Assembly: GCF_020103695.1 (NCBI RefSeq) | Contig: NZ_JAHXBF010000023.1 | Span: forward strand, 21,585 to 85,584 | DNA length: 64,000 nucleotides | Direction of reading: 5' to 3' | Origin: Hyalangium versicolor | Lineage (GTDB): Bacteria; Myxococcota; Myxococcia; Myxococcales; Myxococcaceae | Part shown: piece by piece, positions 1 through 8,126 of the stretch | How positions within the stretch are numbered: position 1 is the first letter of the stretch | How the letters are laid out: the number at the start of each line of letters is the position of its first letter | Translations under genes and position numbers: made by a program | The notes under the pieces: generated by a model | What the model saw: the letters and a program-made list of their open reading frames with translations, nothing else | What the model was told of the DNA's origin: nothing | Databases searched by the model: none

Positions 1-789
1 GTAGCGGTCCAGGAAGTCAAGGTCCTCATGGAGGGGGACCTGCTGGCGACTGGTGGTGTTGAGGGCCATGCGCAGCAGCTCGCTGACGCCGGTGAGCATG
101 CGGATGGAGCCGGCGGTGTCCTGCTCGCGCACGAGGACGGAGATGGCGTTGAGCGTGTTGAAGAGGAAGTGCGGGTGGAGCTGGGCGCGCAGGGCTTCGA
201 GCTGCGCATGGGCCAGGCGCGTTTCGAGCTGTGACTGGGCCAGCTCTCCCTCTCGGTAGCGGCGGTGGTAGTCCAGGGCGTAGCCGACAGAGAGGATGCC
301 GCTATAGATGATGACGTCGGTGACGCCATACTTGGCCAGCATCAAGGGCATGATGAAGGCCAGCGAGTTGTCCACGAACCACTTCTCCCCTGCGGCCCGG
401 GAGATGAAGACGATGAGCAGCAGGTGGGGGAGCGTGAGCCCGATGAGGGCGGGCACATGGACCGAGAGGCTGCGGGGCAAGACGCCGCGCTCCAGGCGGA
501 AGCGCCAGCCGAGCGAGAGAACGAGCGGGGTGGCGAGCGCCCAGTACCACCAAGGCGGCAGGTGCATCATCAGCGCCCGATCGAAGGGGTAGGTGGGATC
601 CTTGGCCTGGGCGTAGAAGTAGGTCTGGCTCGAAGCGATGATGCCCGGCACGGCATACGCCAGTAGGAACAGCAGCAGGCGACGCGCCAGCAAGCGCAGC
701 GCGGACGGCACTGATGTGGAGGCCCCCGGCCGGAGTCTCGCGGCGGAGGGCGGTAGGACAGTGCTCGCGGCGGGAGAGATGGATTCCAC
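1..789 (-). CDS. LytS/YehU-type membrane sensor histidine kinase, C-terminus off the left edge
   Basis: The minus frame is open from a TAG near 810 to base 1, so the 3' end lies outside the window. The visible 263 residues hold two or more hydrophobic segments (for example LLFLLAYAVPGII and TLPHLLLIVFI), then a helix leading to QLHPHFLFNTLNAIS. That is the phospho-acceptor motif of the His_kinase (PF06580) family, with His in HPHFLFNTLN. These kinases autophosphorylate and pass phosphate to a LytTR-type response regulator, which would be expected just outside the window. The start is GTG at 789; an in-frame GTG at 711 also fits, since the first membrane segment begins soon after it. The catalytic ATPase domain is not in view. 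Family assignment is firm; the signal sensed is unknown. Confidence 0.85.
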   Translation of the reverse strand, partial: MESISPAASTVLPPSAARLRPGASTSVPSALRLLARRLLLFLLAYAVPGIIASSQTYFYAQAKDPTYPFDRALMMHLPPWWYWALATPLVLSLGWRFRLERGVLPRSLSVHVPALIGLTLPHLLLIVFISRAAGEKWFVDNSLAFIMPLMLAKYGVTDVIIYSGILSVGYALDYHRRYREGELAQSQLETRLAHAQLEALRAQLHPHFLFNTLNAISVLVREQDTAGSIRMLTGVSELLRMALNTTSRQQVPLHEDLDFLDRY

Positions 790-1023
790 GACCCGTGGAG
801 TCTATGCCCGAACCATGGCGCCTTTCGAACCGGTGCAGCCAAAGGGCTTCCGGGTGCAGCGAATGGGCACACCTGTCCGCGGTGGCGCACGGCGGCCGAG
901 CGGTGCGCGCATGCAGGCGAGCACCGGTGCCCGCGACTGAACACGGCGGAGCACTCCGAGACACTGCAGCCGGTCCCCCCAGGACGCCCACTTTGACCCG
1001 TGTCTCATTTCGGAGGGTTTCGC

Positions 1024-2025
1024 ATGGCAATCCCACGTCCATTCTCTCACCGCATCCTGGCCCTGCTCATCGGGTTGCTCTCGGGGACCACCTTCGCCTC
1101 GGTGCAAGCGACCGGAACCTTCGAAGCCGTGCGCTCCTGCGATGCGTTCAAGTCATTCCAGAAAGGAACCAACCCCGGCAACATCCGGCTGGAACCGGGG
1201 CAGGCCTACAACATCGAGGAACTCAACGAGCGCGGGGGAGACTGGATACGGGTCACCGTCCCAGCGGTCCGTGATCCCCTGCGTTGGGTGCCCAAGGAGT
1301 GCGGCGTCACCGAGTTCGAGCAGCCGGAACCCACCCCCGCGCCCCCAGGGCCGTCTGGGGCCGGCAAATGCAATACCGCCAATACCTATGACAGCAACGT
1401 CCTCGCGATGAGCTGGCAGCCCGGCTTCTGTGAGCACGCCCGGTACTCCGGGAGAAAGCCGGAGTGTGACGCGCTCGAGGACGGCGAGCTCTCCATCTCG
1501 CATCTCACGATTCATGGCCTGTGGCCCAACAAGCAGGCCTGTGGGACCCAGTATGGGAATTGCCGGAAGACCGCTCTCAGCCTCTCCGAGGACACGCTCG
1601 CGGAGGTGGCGCCGTGGATGCCCAACCTGATCTACGACACGGACCTCGCGACGCACGAATGGAGCAAGCACGGCTCCTGCCAGGCCCGCGAAGACGACGA
1701 TTACTTCCGCCTGGCGAAGCTCATCACCGAGCAGGTCGATCGTTCCGCGATCGGCGCGTACATCGAATCCAACGTCGGCGGAGAGATGAGCGTGAGCGAG
1801 TTCTTTGCCCAGGTGAGACGCGAGCTCGGTCCCGACGTGGAGCAGAAGGTTCAACTGCTGTGTACGGGAGGCAGATACCTGCAGGAGATCCGGCTCAGCC
1901 TGCCGCGAGACATCGTGCCCGACCCGGACATCGCCAAGATGGTGGCAGGGGCTCCGAGGCTGAGCGCGCGAACGGATAAGTGCGACTCTGACAGGATCTA
2001 CATCGAGCGTTCCGGGAAGGAATGA
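1024..2025 (+). CDS. Secreted ribonuclease T2 family protein
   Basis: This is a 333-aa protein with a Sec signal peptide (hydrophobic core LALLIGLLSGTTFA). A 70-residue SH3-like or otherwise uncharacterised segment comes next, then an RNase T2 domain. Both catalytic blocks are present: CAS I as TIHGLWPNKQ with His164, and CAS II as HEWSKHGSC with His211, Glu212, Lys215 and His216. RNase T2 enzymes cleave single-stranded RNA through a 2',3'-cyclic phosphate; the product should act outside the cytoplasm. ATG 1024 was chosen over the in-frame ATG at 1000 because GGAGG lies eight bases upstream of it and the signal peptide then begins cleanly. Several Cys residues suggest disulfides. A predatory nutrient-scavenging or toxin role is inference. 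Confidence 0.93.
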   Translation: MAIPRPFSHRILALLIGLLSGTTFASVQATGTFEAVRSCDAFKSFQKGTNPGNIRLEPGQAYNIEELNERGGDWIRVTVPAVRDPLRWVPKECGVTEFEQPEPTPAPPGPSGAGKCNTANTYDSNVLAMSWQPGFCEHARYSGRKPECDALEDGELSISHLTIHGLWPNKQACGTQYGNCRKTALSLSEDTLAEVAPWMPNLIYDTDLATHEWSKHGSCQAREDDDYFRLAKLITEQVDRSAIGAYIESNVGGEMSVSEFFAQVRRELGPDVEQKVQLLCTGGRYLQEIRLSLPRDIVPDPDIAKMVAGAPRLSARTDKCDSDRIYIERSGKE

Positions 2026-2124
2026 GCGCGGCTGACCGAGCAGAGCCACGTCACATTCCGCCGCCGGCCACTCCATCTCGTCAACCCCGCGCTCACCTTC
2101 CAGCGGGGATATGGAGACTGGCAT

Positions 2125-3837
2125 ATGGCCCAATGGAGCTTCGGCGAGCAGTTGGACGGAAGACCGCTGGCGGAGCAGCACGATCCCAACATCGCGCTAG
2201 CGAAGACGGATCGGCACCTGGCCGCCACCACGTACCCGGAGATGCTTGATAAGCTCATGCTCCGGCCGTGCGTGGTGCGAATCCTCATGGTCACCGATGG
2301 AGGTGGCTCCTTCGACGGCAATGACTTTGGCCTGGCCGAGCTGCTCGAGGTGCTGGCGGTGAGCCCCGGTCCCTGGGTGCGCTTCGCGGTGACGACTGCC
2401 CACCGGCGCAGCCACCCGAGCGCCATGCTCCAGAACTTCCGCTTCTCCGCCAGCACCCTCAAGGGCGTGGACGAGGTGTGGCTCTTCGGAGTGGAGGGAG
2501 GCGCCAGCTCGCTGAGTGAAGCGGAGCTCAAGGCCATCTCCCAGTTCATGGATGCGGGCGGCGGAGTGTTCGCCACGGGAGACCATGAGGATCTCGGGGT
2601 GGCCATGTCCGGGCGGGTGCCCCGGGTGCGCAGCATGCGCAAGTGGTACTGGCCCAACCCGGGCCCCAACGGCGAACCGGTGGCCCCGGACGGCTCCTCC
2701 CAGAACCGGTACGACACGCTGCGCGAGGGCGCGGATGCAGGCTTCCAGTTCGACGACCAGTCGGATGCCCTCGCCCAGGAGATCACCCCGCGGATGTACC
2801 CGGTGGGCCATCCCTTCTTGCATATCAAGGTGCCACACCCCCTGCTCTGCGGGCCGCGTGGCCCCATCCGCGTCCTGCCGGACCACCCGCACGAGGGCGA
2901 GTGCTACGTGCCGAAGGATCTCAACCGCACCTTCACCTTCGACGGCTACACCATCGTCGAGTACCCGGCGCCGCGCGCAGGCAAGCGGCCGCGGCCGGAG
3001 GTGATCGCCGAGTCCACTGTGATTGGCGGCCACACCACTTCTAGCAAGCCTCCCGTGGTGGCGCGCCGCTTCGGAGCCATGGGCGCGTACGACGGGCACT
3101 GGGTGAAGGTGGGCCGGGTGGCGGTGGATGCCACGTGGCACCACTTCTTCAACATCAACCTGCGCGGCGATCCGAGCAGCCCCGTGCCTGCCAAGCGCAA
3201 TGGCTTCCACGATGCCTCGGCCGATCCGCAGGTCTACAACGCCATCAAGGCGTACTTCCGGAACCTGGCCGTCTGGCTGGCGCCTCGGGCCTTGCAGGCC
3301 AGCATGCGCCGCCGCGCGATGTGGGCGTGCCGATGGAAGTACCCCCTGCTGGAGGAGTTGCCGTCGGCCCCGCAGCTGACTCAGGCGAAGGTGGGCCAGG
3401 CCAAGGTGCGGGCCGTGGGCCAGGTGACACGGGAGGCCCTGGAGCGGCTGGCGCCCCGGTGCTTCGTCATCCAGTGGTGCGTGGATCTGCTGCGTGAGGC
3501 CTCGGGCTCGCCGCTGTCTGCCGAGCTCGAACGGTTGGATCCCTGGAGCCCGGAGTCCCAACAGGACGAGGAGGCGCCCGAGATCCCAGCCTCGCCGGTG
3601 CTCGCCGAAGAGGACCTCGAAGGCATCCTCAACACGGTGCTCGGAGGAGCGATGCTGTCACTGGCCTCCGCGTTCCCCGAGCGCCAGGCGGTGACCGACG
3701 GCACGGTGGACGCAGTGCTGGACAAGCCCCTGGCCATCGGCGCGCAGGCGGGGATCGAGTCCGCCCGCGAGCTTCTGGAGCGCTCCGTGGACGCGCCTCG
3801 GCTCTCGTTGGAGGAGATGCAGCCCAGCGCCCAGTGA
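2125..3837 (+). CDS. Conserved hypothetical 570-aa protein
   Basis: The protein has no signal peptide or membrane segment and I do not recognise the family. The N-terminal half has alternating beta/alpha character, with VVRILMVTDGGGSFDGND near residue 55 and a glycine-rich strand (FMDAGGGVFATGDHED) near residue 150, reminiscent of a flavodoxin or glutamine-amidotransferase-like (ThuA/DJ-1-like) fold. No Cys-His-Glu triad is evident. The C-terminal 170 residues are helical and acidic. The gene follows the RNase T2 gene by 100 bp on the same strand, so co-transcription is possible but unproven. A strong hairpin lies downstream at 3877-3908. The calling frame shows typical high-GC codon bias. 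Function unknown. Confidence 0.8.
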   Translation: MAQWSFGEQLDGRPLAEQHDPNIALAKTDRHLAATTYPEMLDKLMLRPCVVRILMVTDGGGSFDGNDFGLAELLEVLAVSPGPWVRFAVTTAHRRSHPSAMLQNFRFSASTLKGVDEVWLFGVEGGASSLSEAELKAISQFMDAGGGVFATGDHEDLGVAMSGRVPRVRSMRKWYWPNPGPNGEPVAPDGSSQNRYDTLREGADAGFQFDDQSDALAQEITPRMYPVGHPFLHIKVPHPLLCGPRGPIRVLPDHPHEGECYVPKDLNRTFTFDGYTIVEYPAPRAGKRPRPEVIAESTVIGGHTTSSKPPVVARRFGAMGAYDGHWVKVGRVAVDATWHHFFNINLRGDPSSPVPAKRNGFHDASADPQVYNAIKAYFRNLAVWLAPRALQASMRRRAMWACRWKYPLLEELPSAPQLTQAKVGQAKVRAVGQVTREALERLAPRCFVIQWCVDLLREASGSPLSAELERLDPWSPESQQDEEAPEIPASPVLAEEDLEGILNTVLGGAMLSLASAFPERQAVTDGTVDAVLDKPLAIGAQAGIESARELLERSVDAPRLSLEEMQPSAQ

Positions 3838-3876
3838 GCCGGTAGCGGTGTCACCCATTGGGGTGGATGCAGCAAA

Positions 3877-3908
3877 GGAGCCCCTGCTGGATGCGCAGCG
3901 GGGGCTCC
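3877..3908. terminator. Strong GC hairpin between convergent genes
   Basis: GGAGCCCC-TGC pairs with GCA(GC)GGGGGCTCC around a short loop, giving a stem of about 11 bp in the 120-bp gap between the 570-aa gene (+) and the flavin monooxygenase (-). No clear U-tract follows on either strand, so it may be a bidirectional stem-stabilised terminator rather than a classical Rho-independent one. Confidence 0.5.
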
Positions 3909-3957
3909 CGTGTCACGGATTACCGCCGCAAAGACGGCTGACGCGCTTCGCTGGAAA

Positions 3958-5094
3958 TCAGCGACCGGTCGAAGCTTCGCCACCGGTCAGCATCGCGATC
4001 AGTCCGTGCGGTGCCGTCGCGCCAAAGCAAAGCTCGAAGGTTTCCGCGGCTTCGGGCGCGGCTTTTGTGCCGCGGACGAACATCGCTTCTTCGTACTCCG
4101 TGAGCGCGGCTTCGAAATCATTGCGGTGCGCGGCAATCGCCTTGCCGAGCTCCGAGCCGTCGTACATCGCGAGGTTCGCGCCTTCGCCGTCCGGCGGGCT
4201 CAAATGCGCGGCGTCGCCGAGGAGCGTGACGCCGGGCACGCGATTCCATCGATGGCCGGCGGGCAGCTTGTGGATCATGCGCGGCACGGGATCGGTATCA
4301 CCATCGGTGATGAGAGCCGTGAGCTCCGGGGCCCAGCTCTCGAACTCCGCCGCGACGCGCGCTCGCGCGGCCTTGGCGTCGGCGAAGTCGATCTCCTCGA
4401 CCCATTCCTTCGGCTTCGTCAGCGCGACGTAGGTGTGCAGGACGCCGTTCGTCTCGCGGTGCGTGACGATGCCTTTGCCGGGCGTGAGCGCGTAAAAGGC
4501 GCCGCCGCCGACTTTCTTTGCGCTCGCCGCGTGGCGCGCGTCAGCGTCGAGCAAGTACGTCTCGATGTACGTGGTGCCGACGTATTCGGGTTTCGCGTCG
4601 GAGAGGAGCGGCCGAATCTTCGACCACGCGCCGTCCGCACCGACAAGGAGGTCCGTCGTCACCGTCGACCCGTCCGCGAACCGTAGCTCGTGCTTGCCGG
4701 CACCGAGCGCTCGCACACTCGATAGCTTTCGTCCCCATTGCACGGTGCCGGGTGGAAGCGAGTCGAGGAGGAGACGCCGGAGGTCACCGCGCAGCACTTC
4801 GGGACGAATGCCGCTGCCGTCATCGGGCTGGTCGACGAGGATGTTGCCCTGCGGATCGACGATGCGCGTCGCCTCGCCGCCTTCGTGGACGATGCGACGG
4901 AACTCGTCGAGGAGACCCGCCTCCTTGAGCGCGAGCTGGCCGTTGTAGTCGTGGATGTCGAGCATTCCACCCTGCGTGCGCGCCTCCGGAGACGCGTCGG
5001 CCTCGTAGACGGTGACGGAAATGCCATGGACGTGAAGCACGCGCGCGAGCGTGAGGCCGCCAGGACCGGCGCCAATGATGGAGATGGGAGTCAT
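3958..5094 (-). CDS. TetX-like FAD-dependent monooxygenase
   Basis: This 378-aa flavoprotein belongs to the PF01494 / TetX-like group. It begins with the ADP-binding motif SIIGAGPGGLTLARVL at residues 4-19, has the DG motif (LLVGADGAWSKIRP) mid-protein and the second FAD motif GVTLLGDAAHLSPPDGEGANLAM near residue 300. The length matches TetX (about 380 aa). Such enzymes hydroxylate small aromatic or polyketide substrates using NAD(P)H and O2, and TetX itself inactivates tetracyclines. The substrate here cannot be read from sequence. The start codon faces the divergent TetR gene across 82 bp carrying two matching palindromes, so repression by that TetR with relief by a substrate-like ligand is likely (inference). 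GCG- and TCG-rich codon use differs from neighbours and hints at transfer. Confidence 0.9.
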   Translation of the reverse strand: MTPISIIGAGPGGLTLARVLHVHGISVTVYEADASPEARTQGGMLDIHDYNGQLALKEAGLLDEFRRIVHEGGEATRIVDPQGNILVDQPDDGSGIRPEVLRGDLRRLLLDSLPPGTVQWGRKLSSVRALGAGKHELRFADGSTVTTDLLVGADGAWSKIRPLLSDAKPEYVGTTYIETYLLDADARHAASAKKVGGGAFYALTPGKGIVTHRETNGVLHTYVALTKPKEWVEEIDFADAKAARARVAAEFESWAPELTALITDGDTDPVPRMIHKLPAGHRWNRVPGVTLLGDAAHLSPPDGEGANLAMYDGSELGKAIAAHRNDFEAALTEYEEAMFVRGTKAAPEAAETFELCFGATAPHGLIAMLTGGEASTGR

Positions 5095-5116
5095 CGTGTT
5101 CTCTCTAGAGCCTCTC

Positions 5117-5131
5117 TGGAACGTCGTTCCA
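5117..5131. promoter_or_regulatory. TetR operator O1: TGGAAC-GTC-GTTCCA
   Basis: Perfect 6-bp inverted repeat with a 3-bp spacer in the divergent promoter region, 23 bp upstream of the monooxygenase start codon. The same arms recur at 5143-5157, 26 bp away centre to centre (about 2.5 helical turns). The geometry fits a pair of TetR dimers. Confidence 0.85.
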
Positions 5132-5142
5132 CTCCATCAACT

Positions 5143-5157
5143 TGGAACACCGTTCCA
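5143..5157. promoter_or_regulatory. TetR operator O2: TGGAAC-ACC-GTTCCA
   Basis: Second palindrome with arms identical to O1 and a different 3-bp spacer, lying 20 bp before the regulator start codon. It would let the regulator repress itself as well as the divergent monooxygenase. Confidence 0.85.
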
Positions 5158-5176
5158 GGTCTGTCAAGATGGTGCC

Positions 5177-5866
5177 GTGGCGAAAAAGGCGGCACGCGGT
5201 TCGGAACGTGAGGAACGACGCGAAGATGCGCTGTCGCGCGAACGCATCGTCGAGGCAGCGATCGAACTCCTCGATGCGGACGGCGAGGAGGGGCTCACCT
5301 TCCGAGCGCTTGCGACGCGGCTCGCGACGGGCCCCGGGGCGATCTACTGGCACATCGCGAACAAGGGCGAGCTCCTCGTCGCCGCGACCGACGCCGTCGT
5401 TGCGCGCACACTGGGCGACGTCCGCGCCTCGGCGAAGCCGCGCGAAGCGATCCACCGCGTCGCGCTCAGCATGTTCGACGCAATCGACGCGCGGCCGTGG
5501 GTCGGCATGCAGCTCTCACGCGCGCCGTGGGAGACCGCAATGCTTCGGATCTTCGAACGCATCGGTCGGGCGGTCGAGGCACTGGGCGTTCGCGGCCATG
5601 CTCAGTTCACGGCGACCTCGACGCTCCTGAGCTACGTCATCGGCGTCAGCATGCAGAACACGGCGGCCAGCCAATTCGCGCGTCGCGAGCTCGCGCCGAC
5701 CACGAACCGCAAGGACTTCCTCGAAGCGGCGGCGGAGCGGTGGAAGAATCTCGACGCCACCGAATATCCGTTCACGCGGAAGGTGGCCGAGCACCTACCC
5801 GGCCACGACGATCGCAAGGAATTCCTCGCGGGGATCGACCTGATCCTGGAAGGAATTGCGGTTTAG
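5177..5866 (+). CDS. TetR family transcriptional regulator
   Basis: This is a 229-aa protein from a GTG start at 5177. The N-terminal TetR helix-turn-helix spans about residues 20-65: RERIVEAAIELLDADGEEG, then FRALATRL and GPGAIYWHIANKGELL. The C-terminal part fits the TetR ligand-binding fold (TetR_C), where inducer binding releases DNA. The frame is open upstream to an ATG at 5051, but that would run through the operators and into the divergent coding region, so GTG 5177 is preferred. Divergent from the TetX-like gene and followed after 190 bp by another flavin monooxygenase on the same strand, it probably controls the first and perhaps both. The inducer is unknown; a planar drug or polyketide is a reasonable guess. 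Confidence 0.92.
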   Translation: MAKKAARGSEREERREDALSRERIVEAAIELLDADGEEGLTFRALATRLATGPGAIYWHIANKGELLVAATDAVVARTLGDVRASAKPREAIHRVALSMFDAIDARPWVGMQLSRAPWETAMLRIFERIGRAVEALGVRGHAQFTATSTLLSYVIGVSMQNTAASQFARRELAPTTNRKDFLEAAAERWKNLDATEYPFTRKVAEHLPGHDDRKEFLAGIDLILEGIAV

Positions 5867-6057
5867 GACGCAACCACCTTGACTGCGTGGCATTGAGCTT
5901 TGGAGGGGCGTTTCGCTTCGGGGAGGCGCATGCAGGACGCGACATCTCCCCCTTGCTACTTCCAGCTGTATGCCACGACCAGGGTATTGCCACAAGCCCC
6001 CCTCTGTGAGGCACAGACGCCGGCCGCACGCGAAAACCAGCGGGCGCGGAGGCACAA

Positions 6058-7674
6058 ATGCACAACGAATCCGGACGCCGTGTGGCCACGAACAACCATG
6101 CAGTGCTGATCGCCGGAGGCGGCCCGACGGGCCTGATGCTGGCAGCCGAGTTGGCGTTGGCGGGGATCGACGTCGCCGTCGTCGAGCGTCGCGTGAACCA
6201 GGAGCTCCCCGGGTCACGCGCTGGCGGCCTGCACGCCCGCACGATCGAAGTGTTCGATCAGCGGGGCGTCGCCGAGCGCTTCCTCTCGCAGGGGCAGATC
6301 ATGCAGGTCGCGGGCTTCTCGTTCATCCCGCTCGACATCAGCGACTTCCCGACGCGCCACAACTACGGGCTCGCGCTCAGGCAGGCTCGCACCGAGCGCA
6401 TCATGGCTGAATGGGTCGCCGAGCTGCCGGTGACGTTCTATCGCGGGCGTGAGGTGACGGGGTTCGCGCAGGACGATACCGGCGTCGACGTCGAGCTGTC
6501 GGACGGCGCATTGCTCCGGGCGACGTACCTCGTCGGGTGCGACGGAGGTCGGAGCCTGATTCGCAAGCAGGCCGGGATCGATTTCCCCGGTTGGGACGCG
6601 TCGACCAGCTTCCTCATCGCCGAGGTCGAGATGACCGAGGAACCCGCGTGGGGCATCCGCCGCGGAGACAAGGGCGTCAACGCCATCGGCAAGCTCGACG
6701 ACGGGAAGCGTGCCGGTGTCGTGCTGGTCGAGCCGCAGGTCGGCAACAGAAGCGAGCCGACCCTGGAGGATCTGCGCGCGGCGCTGATTGCGGTCTACGG
6801 GACCGACTTCGGCGTGCGCAATCCGACCTGGCTCTCCCGATTCTCCGACATGGCTCGGCAGGCGGCGTCCTACCGGGAGCGACGGGTGCTGCTGGCTGGT
6901 GACGCGGCGCACGTGCATGCCCCCACGGGCGGACAGGGACTCAACATCGGCGTGCAGGACGCCGTGAATCTCGGCTGGAAGCTGGCGCAGGTGGTGAAGG
7001 GCCTCTCGCCGGAGACCCTCCTCGACACCTACCACGCCGAGCGGCACCCCATCGGTGCCCGCGTGCTCCGCCTGACGATGGCCCAGATGGCGCTCGGCCG
7101 CGGCGACGATCGCACCGAGGCCCTGCGCGAGAACATGGCCGAGCTGCTGAAGATGGAGCAGCCTCGCAAGCAGTACGCCGCGATGATGTCGGGCCTCGAC
7201 GTCCACTACGAGCTCGGTGCGGGGCACCCGCTGCTCGGGCGTCGCATGCCCGACCTCGAGCTGAGCACCCAGGGCGGTCCGAAGCGCGTGTTCTCGCTGC
7301 TGCACGAGGCCCGACCGGTCTTCCTCAACCTCGGCGAGCCGGGCGCCTTCGACATCACTCCGTGGGCGGAGCGGGTTCGGCGGGTCGATGCCCGATACAC
7401 GGGCGCGTGGGAACTCCCGGTGTTCGGTGCGGTCGCTGCGCCCTCGGCCGTTCTGGTTCGGCCCGATGGCCATGTCGCGTGGGTGGGAGACGGCACGGAT
7501 TCGGGGCTGCGTGACGCGCTCACCCAGTGGTTCGGACCGCCCACGCCGGAGACGGCTCACCGCGCAGCGCCGCTCAAGGCCTTCTCCAAGAGCTTGGACA
7601 ACCGCCAGGTATCCTTTCCGGTCGAGTGGACGTCATCAATCATCCACCGCCCCTTCTCCAGCACGAGGCTGTAG
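6058..7674 (+). CDS. FAD-dependent aromatic monooxygenase (PheA/TfdB type) with a read-through C-terminal tail
   Basis: The protein has 538 residues and PF01494 architecture: GxGxxG motif VLIAGGGPTGLMLA at about residues 16-29, DG motif (GCDGGRSLIRKQAGI) near residue 165, and GDAAHVHAPTGGQGLNIGVQDA near 285. A C-terminal thioredoxin-like domain typical of phenol-hydroxylase-type enzymes follows. The start ATG has GGAGG six bases upstream. Family members normally end soon after the segment at about 7550 (TQWFGPP). Here the frame continues about 38 codons antisense to the convergent gene that ends at 7557, which suggests the native stop was lost at a rearrangement junction. The likely role is hydroxylation of a polyketide or aromatic compound; substrate unknown. 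Confidence 0.9.
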   Translation: MHNESGRRVATNNHAVLIAGGGPTGLMLAAELALAGIDVAVVERRVNQELPGSRAGGLHARTIEVFDQRGVAERFLSQGQIMQVAGFSFIPLDISDFPTRHNYGLALRQARTERIMAEWVAELPVTFYRGREVTGFAQDDTGVDVELSDGALLRATYLVGCDGGRSLIRKQAGIDFPGWDASTSFLIAEVEMTEEPAWGIRRGDKGVNAIGKLDDGKRAGVVLVEPQVGNRSEPTLEDLRAALIAVYGTDFGVRNPTWLSRFSDMARQAASYRERRVLLAGDAAHVHAPTGGQGLNIGVQDAVNLGWKLAQVVKGLSPETLLDTYHAERHPIGARVLRLTMAQMALGRGDDRTEALRENMAELLKMEQPRKQYAAMMSGLDVHYELGAGHPLLGRRMPDLELSTQGGPKRVFSLLHEARPVFLNLGEPGAFDITPWAERVRRVDARYTGAWELPVFGAVAAPSAVLVRPDGHVAWVGDGTDSGLRDALTQWFGPPTPETAHRAAPLKAFSKSLDNRQVSFPVEWTSSIIHRPFSSTRL

Positions 7675-8021
7675 CGCACCTCTTGCGGCGTGTAGTTCTC
7701 GAACGTCGCCTTGACCTCGGCGCTCTTGTCCTCGCGGCTGAGCAGCTCGAAGTGCAAGGTCTTCTCCCAGCCATCCTTTGTGTCCTGCCCGTTCACGCGG
7801 AAGTCGAAGTCGATGAGGGCCTGCCCGTCACCGCGCTTCTCTACTTCTTTGTCGCCGCGGACGAACAAGCCCTTCAGCCGCTTCGAGTAGAACTCATATG
7901 CGCGGATGCTGTCCTTCGCGTAGAAGGCGCGCACGGTCTCGACAGGATCCTTGGCGGACTGCGCGAGGACTTGGGACGGGGCAAGGAAGAAGAGAAGACC
8001 CAGGACGAGCCACAACCGCAT
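7557..8021 (-). CDS. Secreted DUF3828-like protein
   Basis: This 154-aa protein has a clear signal peptide (MRLWLVLGLLFFLAPSQVLA, cut before QS) and a compact alpha/beta domain. That domain begins VETVRAFYAKDSIRAYEFYSKRL and ends with a WMIDDVHS strand, the general pattern of DUF3828 / NTF2-like periplasmic proteins. No catalytic residues are recognisable. The final 118 bp overlap the tail of the convergent flavin monooxygenase; the composition of the overlap fits this gene, so this reading is taken as the original one. Function unknown. Confidence 0.75.
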   Translation of the reverse strand: MRLWLVLGLLFFLAPSQVLAQSAKDPVETVRAFYAKDSIRAYEFYSKRLKGLFVRGDKEVEKRGDGQALIDFDFRVNGQDTKDGWEKTLHFELLSREDKSAEVKATFENYTPQEVRYSLVLEKGRWMIDDVHSTGKDTWRLSKLLEKALSGAAR

Positions 8022-8126
8022 GTAGAGACCTCGGGGTGAAAGAGGCCCTGGAGTGTAACTGAAACCTCTCGGCGCCCTCGACGCCCCCAGGCCAGGCGCG
8101 GTTCGACAAGCCGTAGAAGAGGTGGG

